64,000 nt of DNA from Bythopirellula goksoeyrii (GCF_008065115.1 NZ_CP042913.1:6149257-6213256); one strand, 5' to 3'; positions 7,554 to 18,250 are shown, counted from the stretch's first letter. Program-made: numbers and translations. The notes: generated by a model not told the origin, from the letters alone.

Positions 7554-10337
7554 TCAGAAGCTGGCCCGAAGTTCACCGGTACTTTGAGGTGCGAATTTCA
7601 ATTCGACTACCTCCTCCCCTGGCGGCGCAAAGCGGACGCGGAATTTCTTGATAGCATACGCTTGACCATTTTCAAACTTTTCGAAGGAATAGGCCATCGT
7701 GATTTCTCTCTTCAGCTCGATCTGCGACTCAATTCGCGCTGACAGCAGTCCGTAAGCCGTGGGGAATTTGTTTAGTTTGATGTGTTTTCCCTGTTCGAAC
7801 CATGCGCTGGGGACGGTGGGCAGGAGGACGAGCCCGCCATCGGGAATGCCCCCGTCAGTGCGAGTTTCAGTCACCAGGGCATCTCGAATCAGCCACAAAG
7901 CTTGTCCTGCGCCGGCACCTAGGGGTTCCGTGAAGGAGATATGCCCTTCGAGGTATCTCTGGGCTTCGTACATGCCGAAGCTCCAGGGGGATTCTCGCAC
8001 AAGTAGTTCATAGGCAGCATCGTCGAGACGATCCGGAAACAGACTCGCCACTTCTGGAATGGTATATCCGTTGCGGCTGGCGGCGTGGAGAAAGAATGCT
8101 TCCAACGATGCAAGGGCTTGGGGTCGAAACCGAAAATCGAGGGCCGAAGCGTTGAGAAGATAGCCGATCGTACCCCCCGCATAGGCCACGTCGAGACCGT
8201 GGTAAAATCGCGGCAGACCCGCCCAGAGTCCACCGTGGTGCTGCATGTACTCGTACACTTCACGATCAGGAAACGCCATGGGATCAGCAGCGCACAATTG
8301 CAACTGAAGCAAGGAAGGGGCGAAAAGATTCCAATAGTTTCCTAGTCGGGTGTCGGTGAGGGCTTCATATGGTCCCTCATGCTTTCCATCCAGCGAAGGC
8401 AAATCGAGTGCCAAAGGGAGGAAAACATCCTCACCGTCTTCTAAAGCAACCTCGCGCATGACCTCATCAATTCTGTTGCGGAGAGCTTCTGCTTCCTGAC
8501 GCAACTTGTCAGCCACTTCGTGATACGATTCGCCACCTAGATGGTCTAAGACGTCTGCCGTCTCAACGATGCCTTTCCAGCAGATGGCTGTCGCGTATAG
8601 ACTTGTCGCTGGATCGCGAATATCGCCGCCATAGATATGGGGTGGCAGTAAGCCACGAGTTAGCGGAGACCGTTCTTGCTGATTTTCTCGGCGGACTCGG
8701 CTGGTCCACTCCGCGCACTCGATCATCGCTGGCGCTACTGAGGCCAGCCACTCGGGATCGTTGGTCAGTCGAGCCACGACTGCCGCTGCCCAGGGTGCGG
8801 CTCCATTTCGCGACTGGTGATGGACATTCGACTTATCCAAATTCTGAGGATCCAGCATGATTTTGGCTTGGCGCTGGGCTTCCTTGCCGCGGCCCCATTG
8901 GGCAAGGGCAACTACAGGCCAAGCCTCTTCGATGCCAAAGTAGTACTGATAGAAATACGCCCCGTAACTGAGCCGATCACGACCCTGGTAGTTCACACGC
9001 GTAATCGACTCGACTTGGGCTTGCCAGGCTTCAATGCGATCCTGCCACTGGGACGAAGGAAGTTTCACCTGGGCGCCGAGTGACAGAATTCGATCCCACT
9101 GACGTCGAAACTCAGCTTCAGCACGTGCAAAAGCAGGAAGAAGAGATGATTTTTGTTCATGCGGTATCCCCTCCTGGGGAGTAGCCAGCTCAACGAAACC
9201 CTTTTCGTCAGGCGTAAATACCAGCAGCATCTCCAAAGGTCCGCAATTCTCAAGCAAGAAGTCTTGTGGAGATCCGAGCACGACCCGATCCCATTCATCA
9301 AGTAGCTTCCGTCCTTGCTGGCGATAACCTGGCTGCAAGGTGAAAAAGGGAATCGGAGTCCGTTCGCGCGTTTTATCGTCCCAGTAGTGGGCATTTGGTC
9401 GGCGCCCTATACCAACGGCTAATCGAGTATCAGGAGAGGTGTTCTCGATGTGGAACCGGACGAAGAGAATCGGACTTGGAGTTCCTGCTGATTGGAAGGA
9501 GAACATGGACTGATGGACGGTCGCCCCTTCATGCATCCATTCCACGTTCCATTGGGGAAGCAACTTGCTTGCAGTGGTCTTCGAGAAGCTAGTTCGTGCC
9601 GACAAGGGTGCGGGACGAATCAAGCGATCGCCAATCTTAAGTGCCGGAGCAAACCAGTGATCTTCCTTGCCGCCCTCATTAAGATCGCGCCTCTTCCAAG
9701 TGGTCAACCACTGGCCATTCTGGTAGGCAAAGGCTGGACTCGCATCATGTGGCGAGGCGAGCAACACTTTCTGAAAGTCGAGCGGCAAGCCGGCGGCGGC
9801 GAGCTGGTCCCAAGCCAATTCCTGAGAGATTCCTTCAGGTAGAATCGGATCAATGAGGCTGGTTTGCTGGCTGGCAATTTCTGCTTCGCTGAGCGAGATG
9901 TCGCCTATCTCTGGCGGCAAGCTCTCCGCAAACTTACCAGCTTCATCGATCTGCACCGTCGGCGATTCTGGAAGAAAAGATTCATCAACAACCAGGATTT
10001 GATCCCAAAAAGAATCGCGACTTGGGACGACACTAAGATTAATAGTCCTTCCGCGATATTGTGCTGGCAATTGCCATTGAACCGCTCGCAACTCCTGAAA
10101 GGGAGCGATTGGAATCTCCGTCATTTCAGTGAAGGCGATTTCAAGCCCCTTGTCATCCGTAACGCTATCCGGTGCATAAGAGTGATCACCGAATTTGAGA
10201 AAACAGACGATCCCATCAGAGGGGACCTCCAACGTGGTCCTGCCATTTTCGAGTGGCAATCGCGTGATCCCGTCAGCAAAGGCAGTAGCAGCAACTGATA
10301 CAAGCGCAAACGAGCATAGTAAGATTCGCAGTGACAT
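7554..10337 (-). CDS. Large secreted protein with (alpha/alpha)6-barrel glycosidase-like domain
   Basis: 927 residues with a signal peptide (SLRILLCSFALVSVAATAFADG). The N-terminal half is beta-rich (substrate-binding sandwich-like). From about residue 430 helices and motifs follow, such as 'YGAYFYQYYFGIEEAWPVVALAQWG', 'QSRNGAAPWAAAVVARLTNDPEWL', 'LLPPHIYGGDIRDPATSLYATA' and 'GGLWAGLPRFYHGLD' in separate pieces. These are typical of six-hairpin glycosidases (amylo-alpha-1,6-glucosidase/GH-like superfamily). A C-terminal beta domain closes the protein. The exact GH family and substrate cannot be named. It is divergent from a secreted esterase gene with a 150-bp shared upstream region, which suggests joint polysaccharide breakdown. 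Confidence 0.65.
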   Translation of the reverse strand: MSLRILLCSFALVSVAATAFADGITRLPLENGRTTLEVPSDGIVCFLKFGDHSYAPDSVTDDKGLEIAFTEMTEIPIAPFQELRAVQWQLPAQYRGRTINLSVVPSRDSFWDQILVVDESFLPESPTVQIDEAGKFAESLPPEIGDISLSEAEIASQQTSLIDPILPEGISQELAWDQLAAAGLPLDFQKVLLASPHDASPAFAYQNGQWLTTWKRRDLNEGGKEDHWFAPALKIGDRLIRPAPLSARTSFSKTTASKLLPQWNVEWMHEGATVHQSMFSFQSAGTPSPILFVRFHIENTSPDTRLAVGIGRRPNAHYWDDKTRERTPIPFFTLQPGYRQQGRKLLDEWDRVVLGSPQDFLLENCGPLEMLLVFTPDEKGFVELATPQEGIPHEQKSSLLPAFARAEAEFRRQWDRILSLGAQVKLPSSQWQDRIEAWQAQVESITRVNYQGRDRLSYGAYFYQYYFGIEEAWPVVALAQWGRGKEAQRQAKIMLDPQNLDKSNVHHQSRNGAAPWAAAVVARLTNDPEWLASVAPAMIECAEWTSRVRRENQQERSPLTRGLLPPHIYGGDIRDPATSLYATAICWKGIVETADVLDHLGGESYHEVADKLRQEAEALRNRIDEVMREVALEDGEDVFLPLALDLPSLDGKHEGPYEALTDTRLGNYWNLFAPSLLQLQLCAADPMAFPDREVYEYMQHHGGLWAGLPRFYHGLDVAYAGGTIGYLLNASALDFRFRPQALASLEAFFLHAASRNGYTIPEVASLFPDRLDDAAYELLVRESPWSFGMYEAQRYLEGHISFTEPLGAGAGQALWLIRDALVTETRTDGGIPDGGLVLLPTVPSAWFEQGKHIKLNKFPTAYGLLSARIESQIELKREITMAYSFEKFENGQAYAIKKFRVRFAPPGEEVVELKFAPQSTGELRASF

Positions 10338-10488
10338 AGACTAGAGACCCTTTGACAAGCAATCATTCCATAGGACAATCCCCACGGCAGGCATTCATCG
10401 TATTGGCTTTTAACTTTGAGACAAAGGCCCTAGAATGGTCAGCCTTACTTGTCGCTGTATTTCAACGGTCTACTAAGGAGTTCTCAAA

Positions 10489-11454
10489 ATGATTCGCGTC
10501 CTGTGTTCGCTGGGGATTTTTGTTTCTTTCATCGCTTCTGCCACCGGCCAGGGCCTCGATGATTTCTACAAGCTTGGTCCCGATTCGCTGCCACAAGAGG
10601 GAGTACCCCAGGGAGAAATCAACGGTCCGCATGTGATAGCAAGTGAAGCCTTTCCCGGCACTCAGCATACCTATTGGGTCTATGTTCCTGCACAGTATGA
10701 CTCTGAGGTGCCAGCCAGTCTGATGATCTTTCAGGATGGGCAGGCATTCATCAATGAAAAAGGGCCACTTCGCGCTCGGCATGTGCTCGATAACTTGATT
10801 CATCGACGGGAAATCCCTGTCATGATCGCCGTGTTTATCAATCCGGGCCGCATGCCGGAGCAACCGGAAGCGAATCCGAAAGAATGGGGTGACAAGACAT
10901 CCAATCGCCCTGAGGAGTACAACTCGCTCGACGACCGCTACGCTCGTGTGATTATAAATGAGTTGATGCCCGAGCTTACGAAGTCGTACAACATCGCCCC
11001 GGAAGCGGAGCGGCATGGCATCGGCGGCGTGAGTTCCGGTGCCATCGCCGCGTTCACTGTCGCTTGGGAACGGCCCGACCAGTTCAGCAAAGTGCTCAGC
11101 ATTGTCGGTAGTTTTACTAACATTCGAGGCGGGCATGTGTATCCAGAAAAAGTTCGGGAGAGCGAGAAAAAACCAATCCGTGTGTTTTTCCAGGATGGCC
11201 GTAACGACCTTCGTGGCACGCGCCGTGGCAAGGGCAAATACGATCCCACATGGGATTGGTTTCTGCAAAACGTGCGACTCGTAGAGGCAATGACCGAGAA
11301 AGGCTACGATATCAATTACTGTTGGGGAATTGGCTTACACGGCTCCGCTCAGGGTGGTGCGATGCTTCCCGAAATGATGCGCTGGCTCTGGCGAGATCAC
11401 GGCGCGAGTACTGATCCGGAGGATACCGTCGAGCGGAGCTTCAACAGACCTTAG
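10489..11454 (+). CDS. Secreted esterase, enterochelin esterase/esterase D-like alpha/beta hydrolase
   Basis: 321 residues with a cleavable signal peptide ([18 protein letters not shown]). The fold is that of PF00756-type esterases (Fes/feruloyl esterase-like). '[27 protein letters not shown]' in pieces marks the first strands. GVSSG places the nucleophile at Ser182. '[10 protein letters not shown]' and '[11 protein letters not shown]' supply a likely acid/histidine part. Planctomycetes carry many such enzymes acting on acetylated or feruloylated sugars; the real substrate is unknown. It is divergent from the large glycosidase-like gene and converges with the K+ channel gene (stops 2 bp apart). 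ATG preceded by AAGGAG, a good ribosome site. Confidence 0.85.
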   Translation: MIRVLCSLGIFVSFIASATGQGLDDFYKLGPDSLPQEGVPQGEINGPHVIASEAFPGTQHTYWVYVPAQYDSEVPASLMIFQDGQAFINEKGPLRARHVLDNLIHRREIPVMIAVFINPGRMPEQPEANPKEWGDKTSNRPEEYNSLDDRYARVIINELMPELTKSYNIAPEAERHGIGGVSSGAIAAFTVAWERPDQFSKVLSIVGSFTNIRGGHVYPEKVRESEKKPIRVFFQDGRNDLRGTRRGKGKYDPTWDWFLQNVRLVEAMTEKGYDINYCWGIGLHGSAQGGAMLPEMMRWLWRDHGASTDPEDTVERSFNRP

Positions 11455-11456
11455 GA

Positions 11457-12518
11457 CTACACAGAAACCGCCAGCTTTGCCCCGCGATAGAGAATCTCCG
11501 CGGCGGATTTTGATTTCACGGCAAGCTGGGGAGGTTGCTCTCCACGACAGAGTACGACCAGCGAATCGCCTGGATCGATTTGGCAGTCGAACGCCGGATC
11601 GACGACGACTTCCCCCGCCTGGCGATTGATCGCCACAATGAGAAACTTGTGGTCGGAGGTCGTGGTGATTTCTGCAATCTGATGACCGGCTATCAATTCA
11701 TTGGCCGTGACTTCATGCATCTGCAAGCCGATCTGCGATAACTCATGCTGCAATTGCTCATTTCGCTCGGGGTCAGCCAGCAACTCCTCGCGGCTGGGAT
11801 GGGTAATGAGTTGGGCCATCCGTTTCCCTCCAATAACGGCGGGCGATACGACGTGGGTCGCGCCACTGCGAAGTAGTTTTTTCTCGGTAGCAGGATGTTC
11901 AGCGCGTGCGATGATCTCAACGTCAGGATTGAGTACCCGCGCTGTGAGTGTAATAAACACATTCGCAGCATCATCAGGCAAAACCGTCGCCAGCACCGAT
12001 GCATTCTGTACTCCAGCACTTAATAGTACTTCATCCTCGGTAGCATTCCCTTGCAATACAAGACAATGTAATTGCTCCGCGGCAGCAAGCTTGTCATCAT
12101 CTTGATCGATCACCACAAAAGGCTTCCCCGCAGCCTGCAGATCGTTCACCAGAATACTGCCAGCCCTGCCAAAGCCACATACTATGGCGTGATCTCGCAG
12201 TTCTTCGATTCCTTTGGTCATGCGACGATTGTTCAGCGCACGATTGATCTCGCCTTCCATCAACATTTGTACCAATCCTCCACCAGTATAAATGGCTGAC
12301 CCATAACCAAACACGATGAGTAAAATGGTCATCATCCGCAGTTGCGGTGTCTCGATGGGATGGACCTCGCCATATCCGACCCCGAAAATTGTGATGGTTA
12401 CCATATAGATGGCATCCATCACATTCCAGCCGGCCATCATGTAGCCGATGGTCGCCAGCACACACGTCAACACAAAGAACGTGATGCCTTCAGCGAGTCG
12501 ACGCATTGATGGGGACAC
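11457..12518 (-). CDS. Two-helix potassium channel with RCK (TrkA-N/TrkA-C) domains
   Basis: 353 residues if begun at the GTG; the ATG four codons later (MRRLAEG) is equally possible. Helix one is about 10-30, then pore loop TIFGVGYGE with the selectivity filter GVGYG at 46-50, then helix two at about 60-85. A cytosolic RCK domain follows with the Rossmann motif 'CGFGRAGS' and the acidic 'VVIDQDDDK' end of strand two. A C-terminal TrkA-C-like part contains 'ANELIAGHQIAEI'. This is the KCH/MthK plan: ligand- or redox-gated K+ flux across the inner membrane. A 13-base palindrome (GTTCTC-A-GAGAAC) lies just upstream. Confidence 0.9.
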   Translation of the reverse strand: MSPSMRRLAEGITFFVLTCVLATIGYMMAGWNVMDAIYMVTITIFGVGYGEVHPIETPQLRMMTILLIVFGYGSAIYTGGGLVQMLMEGEINRALNNRRMTKGIEELRDHAIVCGFGRAGSILVNDLQAAGKPFVVIDQDDDKLAAAEQLHCLVLQGNATEDEVLLSAGVQNASVLATVLPDDAANVFITLTARVLNPDVEIIARAEHPATEKKLLRSGATHVVSPAVIGGKRMAQLITHPSREELLADPERNEQLQHELSQIGLQMHEVTANELIAGHQIAEITTTSDHKFLIVAINRQAGEVVVDPAFDCQIDPGDSLVVLCRGEQPPQLAVKSKSAAEILYRGAKLAVSV

Positions 12519-12566
12519 TGCGCAGCACCGTTCTCAGAGAACCATCTGGAATCTTATGGGCAAGTT

Positions 12567-14837
12567 TTACTTGATGAACAACATTTCTTGGTAGGTTGGC
12601 AGGGGCCACAGATCGTCGGCGACCCACCCTTCTAGCAAATCGGCATATTGCCGAACGGCAGCCATGGCCGGGAGTATCTCCTCAATGAAGTATTTCGCGT
12701 GCTCTTGTGTGGAGTCCTCGATGGGATCTGCCAGACATGCCTCCAGCACGGAGACGCTGTCCTGCAAAGCCTTTACTAACTCCGTGACTTTCTCCAGCGT
12801 GTCGGTATCAAAATCGATTCCCACCGCAGCCAGATTCGCACAGGCTGAGGCGAGTTGACTCTGATAGCGAACTGCCGCGGGGAAGATCAGGGTCTTGGCC
12901 ATTTCCACAGTAAGCTTGGCCTCAACAGAAACCGTATTGCAATACTGTTCCAAATAGGTTTCCAAGCGGCTCTCCAGCTCTCGCTCGCTGAGAACGCCGT
13001 ACTTGGAGAAGATCTCCTTGACCCCGGGGCCTTCGAGTTCAGGAAGTGCATCGACGGTCGTCTTGAGATTCAACAGTCCTCGCTTCTCAGCCTCTTCGTG
13101 CCAGGCATCGGAATAGCCATCGCCATTGAAAATGATAGGTTCGCACTCCGTGATCAATTCGGTAAGCAAAGTCTGCAGTGCGCCGTGTAGTTTGCTGGTA
13201 TCACCATCGATGGCCTTTTCCAGCTTGGTCGCACAATAGTCGAGCGACTCGGAAATGATTGTGTTCATCACTACCAAAGGACCTGCGATTGATTGGTTTG
13301 ATCCAACCGCGCGGAACTCGAAGCGATTGCCAGTGAAGGCAAATGGACTCGTGCGGTTGCGGTCCCCTGCATCCTTAGGAAGCGGAGGCAATACATCGAC
13401 TCCTACACCCAGCGTCCCTTTGGCAATCGAGGATTTTGCACCACCCGCCTTGATTTGCTCAAAGACGTCGGTGAGCTGATCGCCGAGGAAGATGGAAATG
13501 ATTGCCGGTGGTGCTTCGTTGGCACCCAACCGATGGTCGTTTCCTGCCGTAGCTACCGAGGCCCGCAGCAATCCCTGATTCAGATAGACGGCCCGGATGA
13601 CGGCAGCACAAAACACCAAGAATTGGGCATTCTCATGCGGCGTCTCACCAGGATCCAAGAGATTTCCCTGGGAGGAACTACCGAGCGACCAGTTCACGTG
13701 CTTGCCGGAACCGTTCACACCTGCGAAGGGTTTTTCATGGGTGAGACATGCCATGCCGTATTTCTCGGCAACACGCTTGAGTGTAATCATCACTAAATGT
13801 TGATGATCGTTGGCCAGGTTCGCCGATTCGAACACCGGAGCAATCTCGTACTGCCCCGGAGCGACTTCGTTATGCCGCGTCTTCACGGGAATTCCCAGCT
13901 TGAGTAGTTCACGTTCTGAATCGAGCATGAAGGCGAGCACTCGCTCGGGAATTGCACCGAAATAATGATCATCGAACTCCTGCCCCTTCGGGGGAGTTGC
14001 TCCAAACAGAGTTCTGCCAGCGGTGAATAAATCGGGGCGGGAAAAATAGAAGTGGCGATCTATTAAGAAATACTCTTGTTCGGGACCAGCAGTCGATGAC
14101 ACGAACGACCCATCTGCGTGACCGAACAAACTAAGAATCCGCTGAGCCTGGCTATTGAGGGCCTGCATCGAGCGTAGCAAAGGTGTTTTCTTGTCGAGTG
14201 CTTCCCCGGTCCAGGAGACAAATGCTGTAGGGATGCAGAGCGTTGTGCCGTTGGGATTTTCCAGAATATAGGCCGGGCTGGTGACGTCCCAGATGGTATA
14301 GCCTCGGGCTTCAAAAGTAGCGCGAATGCCTCCCGTAGGAAAGCTCGAACCGTCTGGCTCACCTTGGATGAGTTGCTTGCCGGTAAATTCGGTAACCGCT
14401 CCACCGTTGCCATCCGGCGAGAGAAAGCTATCGTGCTTCTCGGCTGTGGCGCCCGTTAGAGGATAGAATACATGGGCATAGTGGGTGGCACCTTTTTCGA
14501 TCGCCCAATCTTTCATCGCTGAAGCCACGACGTCAGCTATTTCCGGATCAAGTTTCTCCCCCACCTCAATGGTTTTCATCAAAGACTTGTAGATTGGCTT
14601 GGGTAGCCGATCTTTCATCACCGACTTGCTAAACACATTTTCGCCGAAGAGTCGGTGGGCAGGTGTCTTGGCAAAATCGAGTGGCTGAGAAAAAGGCTGA
14701 TAATTCGTGACCGCGGCAATTGCTGCCATCCGGGAAGACATCCCTCCAGAGGAAAATCCACCGCCGCCCGCGGCAGCTCCAAAGCTCTTTCTCTCTTCGG
14801 ACCCAACAGACGGTTCAGCGTAGCTCATTGTGCTCAT
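12567..14837 (-). CDS. glnN: Glutamine synthetase type III
   Basis: 756 residues, the length of GSIII enzymes and much longer than GSI. The protein starts with a Gly/Ser-rich tail, then the GSIII-specific N-terminal block ('[18 protein letters not shown]', '[21 protein letters not shown]' in pieces). The catalytic core has '[15 protein letters not shown]', '[18 protein letters not shown]' and '[14 protein letters not shown]' in pieces, which hold metal, ATP and glutamate ligands. It condenses glutamate and ammonia with ATP to glutamine in the cytoplasm. It is a single gene with a long upstream region carrying two hairpins, so nitrogen-responsive control is plausible. A GGTGG sequence lies before the ATG. 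Confidence 0.95.
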   Translation of the reverse strand: MSTMSYAEPSVGSEERKSFGAAAGGGGFSSGGMSSRMAAIAAVTNYQPFSQPLDFAKTPAHRLFGENVFSKSVMKDRLPKPIYKSLMKTIEVGEKLDPEIADVVASAMKDWAIEKGATHYAHVFYPLTGATAEKHDSFLSPDGNGGAVTEFTGKQLIQGEPDGSSFPTGGIRATFEARGYTIWDVTSPAYILENPNGTTLCIPTAFVSWTGEALDKKTPLLRSMQALNSQAQRILSLFGHADGSFVSSTAGPEQEYFLIDRHFYFSRPDLFTAGRTLFGATPPKGQEFDDHYFGAIPERVLAFMLDSERELLKLGIPVKTRHNEVAPGQYEIAPVFESANLANDHQHLVMITLKRVAEKYGMACLTHEKPFAGVNGSGKHVNWSLGSSSQGNLLDPGETPHENAQFLVFCAAVIRAVYLNQGLLRASVATAGNDHRLGANEAPPAIISIFLGDQLTDVFEQIKAGGAKSSIAKGTLGVGVDVLPPLPKDAGDRNRTSPFAFTGNRFEFRAVGSNQSIAGPLVVMNTIISESLDYCATKLEKAIDGDTSKLHGALQTLLTELITECEPIIFNGDGYSDAWHEEAEKRGLLNLKTTVDALPELEGPGVKEIFSKYGVLSERELESRLETYLEQYCNTVSVEAKLTVEMAKTLIFPAAVRYQSQLASACANLAAVGIDFDTDTLEKVTELVKALQDSVSVLEACLADPIEDSTQEHAKYFIEEILPAMAAVRQYADLLEGWVADDLWPLPTYQEMLFIK

Positions 14838-14861
14838 GGCACCACCTTTCCTTACCAGGAG

Positions 14862-14938
14862 ACCTACCTATACCATATACGTAGGTGCAAAAATGACTGG
14901 ATATACCTCCACCCCCTAGGCAGAGGTATACCCCAGTC
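14862..14938 (-). promoter_or_regulatory. Two hairpins in the leader of the glutamine synthetase gene
   Basis: Hairpin A: ACCTAC (14862-14867) pairs with GTAGGT (14881-14886). Hairpin B is stronger: GACTGG plus TATACCTC (14895-14909) pair with GAGGTATA plus CCAGTC (14923-14938), a 14-bp stem broken by a 1/2-base internal loop, with a 13-base apical loop. Both lie 25-100 bases upstream of the start codon. They could be an RNA leader structure or paired operator sites; I recognise no known riboswitch. Confidence 0.55.
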
Positions 14939-15568
14939 TATTAGCGCCAATCCGTGGCAAGCCGGGGACGAGCGAGATCCGTGCTCATCTATTTACGACA
15001 ACATCTATTTTCAACGGTCTTGATCTTGCCATTTCTGCGAGCTAGCAACATCTATGCTTATGCCACTTTGATAGGCATACTATGCTTTCTTTGCAGACAC
15101 ACATTCTCCACGTCATTGATGGACCTCACTTACAAAACACGAGGACTATCAATCCGCGATGAGAGAGGTAGTGATTCACGTAGGCAGTAAATCAAGACAT
15201 ATCACACGCACGGTCTAAAAAATTAATGGCGGACTTCCTTCAGAGCTCGCGATTATTTCTGAACACCAAACCAAGCCAACTAACAAGTTCAGTTCAATAG
15301 AAGCAAAACTCGTGCCGCCAGCCGAGATCGAGTCCTCAGATCAAGCCTGCTCCGTCAACCAGGCAAGTGTAAACTGCCGCATTATCTGCAAAATCCCAGG
15401 AGAAAAGCCTGGAATTCAGATGTAACACGCCGACTATGTCTACGAACGTCGTGCAACTGCGAATAAGATAGGTTGACCAGTCAAGTTATCTGCTTTTTGC
15501 AGAAGTGAAAGGCGGATAGCCTTGCTGCCTAGCTTCCTTACTTTCAACCCCACACTCCAAAACCATTC
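14939..15568. other. 630-base gap between divergent genes; no gene seen
   Basis: Short open frames here (for example about 14954-15190) lack protein-like composition and ribosome sites. Small structures are visible: a nested stem with ATCTG/CAGAT and CCAGG/CCTGG arms at 15384-15421, TTGAC-CA-GTCAA near 15473-15484, and TCTGC-TTTTT-GCAGA at 15489-15503. They precede the CNNM-type transporter gene and may be part of its leader. I recognise no known RNA family. Confidence 0.35.
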
Positions 15569-16762
15569 ATGAAAATCACTGCCACAACTGTTTTGATCTG
15601 CATTGCCATGGCTACGACGGCGGCGACCGTCTATGCCGTAGGGATCGCGCCGGAGACTTCGGTGGACGAAGCTGGAGATTCATCGCGACACCTGGTGCTG
15701 ATGATCGTTTATGCGACAGTTGCCTTGTTCTTCTCGTCGCTCTGTTCGGTTGCTGAAGCAGTTCTGTTGAGCGTAACCCCATCGTATATCGCGAACCTCA
15801 AGCAGACATCACCCGGTACTGCCAGTCGTCTCGGCAAGGTGAAGGGAAATATCGACCGCTCGCTCGCGGCGATTCTCACACTCAACACCATTGCCCACAC
15901 TGTCGGTGCGGGAGGTGCCGGGGCCGAGGCGGCAGCTTATTTCGGCACAGAATACGTCGGCGTAGCGATGGCTGTGCTCACGCTGCTGATTCTCTTTGTC
16001 TCGGAGATTATTCCCAAAACAATTGGGGCCCTCTATTGGCGCGGGCTCGCCCCGCTGACGGCTCGATTCGTGCAACTGCTGACTTGGATACTCTATCCAT
16101 TGTTGTTGATTTCCGATTTGCTGACCAAGCTGATCACGCGCGGCAAAGCAGTCCATACAATTAGTCGTGACGAAATTGCGGCCATGGCCGAACTAGGCAT
16201 GGCATCGGGGCAACTTGACGAGAGCGAATCGAGAATGCTCAAGAACGTGTTTCGCCTGCCGGGCTTGCAGGTCTCCGACGTCATGACTCCTCGAACGGTC
16301 GTCTTCGCTCTGCAACAGGATCTCACTGCAGCAGAGGTCATCACAGCGCATCCGACCATGGTTTTCTCGCGAATTCCCGTCTACGCGGCCCATCGGGATG
16401 AGGTGACAGGATTTGTGCTCAAGAGCGATCTCTATGCCAACATGGTTAACGGAGAGGGGGCGGCACAACTTCGTGACCTCAAGCGCGGCATCAGCAGCGT
16501 GCCCGATCAAATGCCACTGAATGTCGCACTGGATAAGATGCTCACTTTGCGCGAACATGTTCTGTTGGTCGTCGACGAGCATGGTGGCATGGATGGAATC
16601 GTCACACTCGAAGACGTCGTCGAAACGCTCATCGGAATTGAGATCGTCGACGAAGCCGATCAAATCGATGATATGCGCCGCCTGGCCCGCCAGAAGTGGC
16701 GCGAGCGCATGGAACGCGTCGGGATTGATGTGGACAGTTTTGATGAGAAATTTGAAGAATAG
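15569..16762 (+). CDS. CNNM/CorC (HlyC) family transporter: DUF21 membrane domain plus CBS pair
   Basis: 397 residues. After an N-terminal signal/anchor-like segment, the DUF21 domain runs from about 45 to 210 ('SSLCSVAEAVLLSVTPSYIANL', 'ILTLNTIAHTVGAGGAGAEA' in pieces, 'SEIIPKTIGALYWR'). A linker with 'GQLDESESRMLKNVFRLPGLQVSDVMTPRTV' in pieces leads to two CBS domains (about 240-370), ending 'VDEHGGMDGIVTLEDVVETLIG'. These are hallmark motifs of the CNNM/MgtC-like Mg2+ (or Na+/Co2+) efflux family once called hemolysins. The C-terminal CorC_HlyC domain is missing or very short. It acts in the inner membrane; the substrate is inferred from family. Confidence 0.9.
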   Translation: MKITATTVLICIAMATTAATVYAVGIAPETSVDEAGDSSRHLVLMIVYATVALFFSSLCSVAEAVLLSVTPSYIANLKQTSPGTASRLGKVKGNIDRSLAAILTLNTIAHTVGAGGAGAEAAAYFGTEYVGVAMAVLTLLILFVSEIIPKTIGALYWRGLAPLTARFVQLLTWILYPLLLISDLLTKLITRGKAVHTISRDEIAAMAELGMASGQLDESESRMLKNVFRLPGLQVSDVMTPRTVVFALQQDLTAAEVITAHPTMVFSRIPVYAAHRDEVTGFVLKSDLYANMVNGEGAAQLRDLKRGISSVPDQMPLNVALDKMLTLREHVLLVVDEHGGMDGIVTLEDVVETLIGIEIVDEADQIDDMRRLARQKWRERMERVGIDVDSFDEKFEE

Positions 16763-16804
16763 GTCAAGGCCTGCGAGTAATTGCCTAAACTCACTGCTCC
16801 GATG

Positions 16805-18115
16805 CTAGACCTCCCACTCGCGTATGGGCCGCTCACGGAAGCGGTTCGCTTCGGCATCCTCTGGAAAAGACTCCGACTGTGGATCGAACTTGAGCTTACG
16901 CTGAAGTACCCAGGCGATCGCGGCGGCGTGGGATGCTACGTGCGAGTGGCGCATGATCCGGTTGCTGGCGTTTGGTTCCTTGCGCGAACGCATGCAGTCG
17001 AGAAAGTTGCGCGTATGCAGCGTAGCATCGATGCCCCGTATGCGCTTTTGGGATGGAGGGAGTTCTGCTTGTAGTGCTTCAGTCGATGCGACGATTTCTC
17101 CCTCATCTCCGGTTTCAACCGAGCCACGCTCGCCTTCGAATCGCACCGGGCACGTACCCAGCCGTGTGATGAAGTGTGGCTCACGTTTTCCAAATGGTTC
17201 TGGCAGGAAATCAAGCGATACTTCCACACCGCTGGCATAGCGGCACATGATTTTGTCGCTGAGTGGTTCAAATTCAATGGGTCCCGTATCGTCGCTGCCG
17301 TTGGCCCATTGGCAGAGGTCCAATGTGTGAGCAGCCCAATCGAGCAAACTGCATCCCGCATCAAAATCCCACACCTTCCGCCACTTGCCTTCGACATATT
17401 CGTGGTTGTAAGGCCTCCACATCGCGGGTCCCAACCACATATTCCATTCGAGCGAGTCGGGATCAAATTCCTCTCGGGATAGCCAGGTATTTTGCAGTGT
17501 CGGCTCATAGACCGAGGCGTGAAGTGTATGCAGCTTTCCGAGTTTTCCGTTGTGCACAAATTCCACGGCGGTTTGGAAATTCGGCACGCTACGGCGCTGC
17601 GTACCCGCCTGGAAGATCCGCCCGGTCTTTTGGATTGTATCGTCGAGTTGTTGGCACAAGCCCATTGTCAACCCACATGGCTTTTCGCAATAGATATCCT
17701 TACCAGCCTCGGCGGCGAGCATCGATGCGGTAGCATGCCAACGATCACCGGTGGCAATAAGCACTGCGTCGATGTCCTGACGCTCAAGCAATTTGCGGAA
17801 ATCGGTGTAAGTCTTACACTCGGTGTTGCCGTAGTGTTTGTCGATTGCCGCCTTGCCATCATCGCGATGTTGCTTCCAGACGTCGGCCAGGGCAACACAC
17901 TGGGCATCTTCGTGGGTAAGCATCGAGGAGAGTACATACTTGCAGCGAGAACCGTAGCCGATTACGCCGTAGCGGATTTGATCGTTGGCCCCAACCGAGG
18001 GCTTGCTGCCTGTCGTCTCGGCCACTGCCATTCCCGCTGCCAAAGAACTCGTCGCCAGGGTGGTAGCAGTATTAAGGATAAATTCACGCCGCGTTTTATG
18101 TGAGAGTTCTTTCAT
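16805..18115 (-). CDS. Tat-exported Gfo/Idh/MocA family oxidoreductase
   Basis: 436 residues from the ATG that has AAGGA 8 bases upstream; a TTG seven codons earlier is unlikely. The N-terminus carries a twin-arginine signal (TRREFILNTATTLATSSLA). The NAD(P)-binding Rossmann part has 'IRYGVIGYGSRCKYVLSSM', and the conserved lysine motif is 'YCEKPCGLT'. The C-terminal domain has 'DWAAHTLDLCQWANG' with a His typical of the active site. Planctomycetes have dozens of such exported enzymes acting on sugars or inositols; the substrate is unknown. The 3' end faces the CNNM transporter gene (convergent). Confidence 0.9.
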   Translation of the reverse strand: MKELSHKTRREFILNTATTLATSSLAAGMAVAETTGSKPSVGANDQIRYGVIGYGSRCKYVLSSMLTHEDAQCVALADVWKQHRDDGKAAIDKHYGNTECKTYTDFRKLLERQDIDAVLIATGDRWHATASMLAAEAGKDIYCEKPCGLTMGLCQQLDDTIQKTGRIFQAGTQRRSVPNFQTAVEFVHNGKLGKLHTLHASVYEPTLQNTWLSREEFDPDSLEWNMWLGPAMWRPYNHEYVEGKWRKVWDFDAGCSLLDWAAHTLDLCQWANGSDDTGPIEFEPLSDKIMCRYASGVEVSLDFLPEPFGKREPHFITRLGTCPVRFEGERGSVETGDEGEIVASTEALQAELPPSQKRIRGIDATLHTRNFLDCMRSRKEPNASNRIMRHSHVASHAAAIAWVLQRKLKFDPQSESFPEDAEANRFRERPIREWEV

Positions 18116-18250
18116 TGAGTGTTCCTTGGAAATCAAACAGACAGATTGAAATATTGAATATACTGGCGACAGTCGCTTAGATCAGCAGGAGGTGTAAAGT
18201 GAGACATTATGATTCTCTCATTCATTACGCGAGTAGATAAACCATTCTAC

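Noticed and set aside
14954-15190. Small gene in the glnN upstream gap
   Set aside because: No ribosome site, unlikely residue composition and no family.
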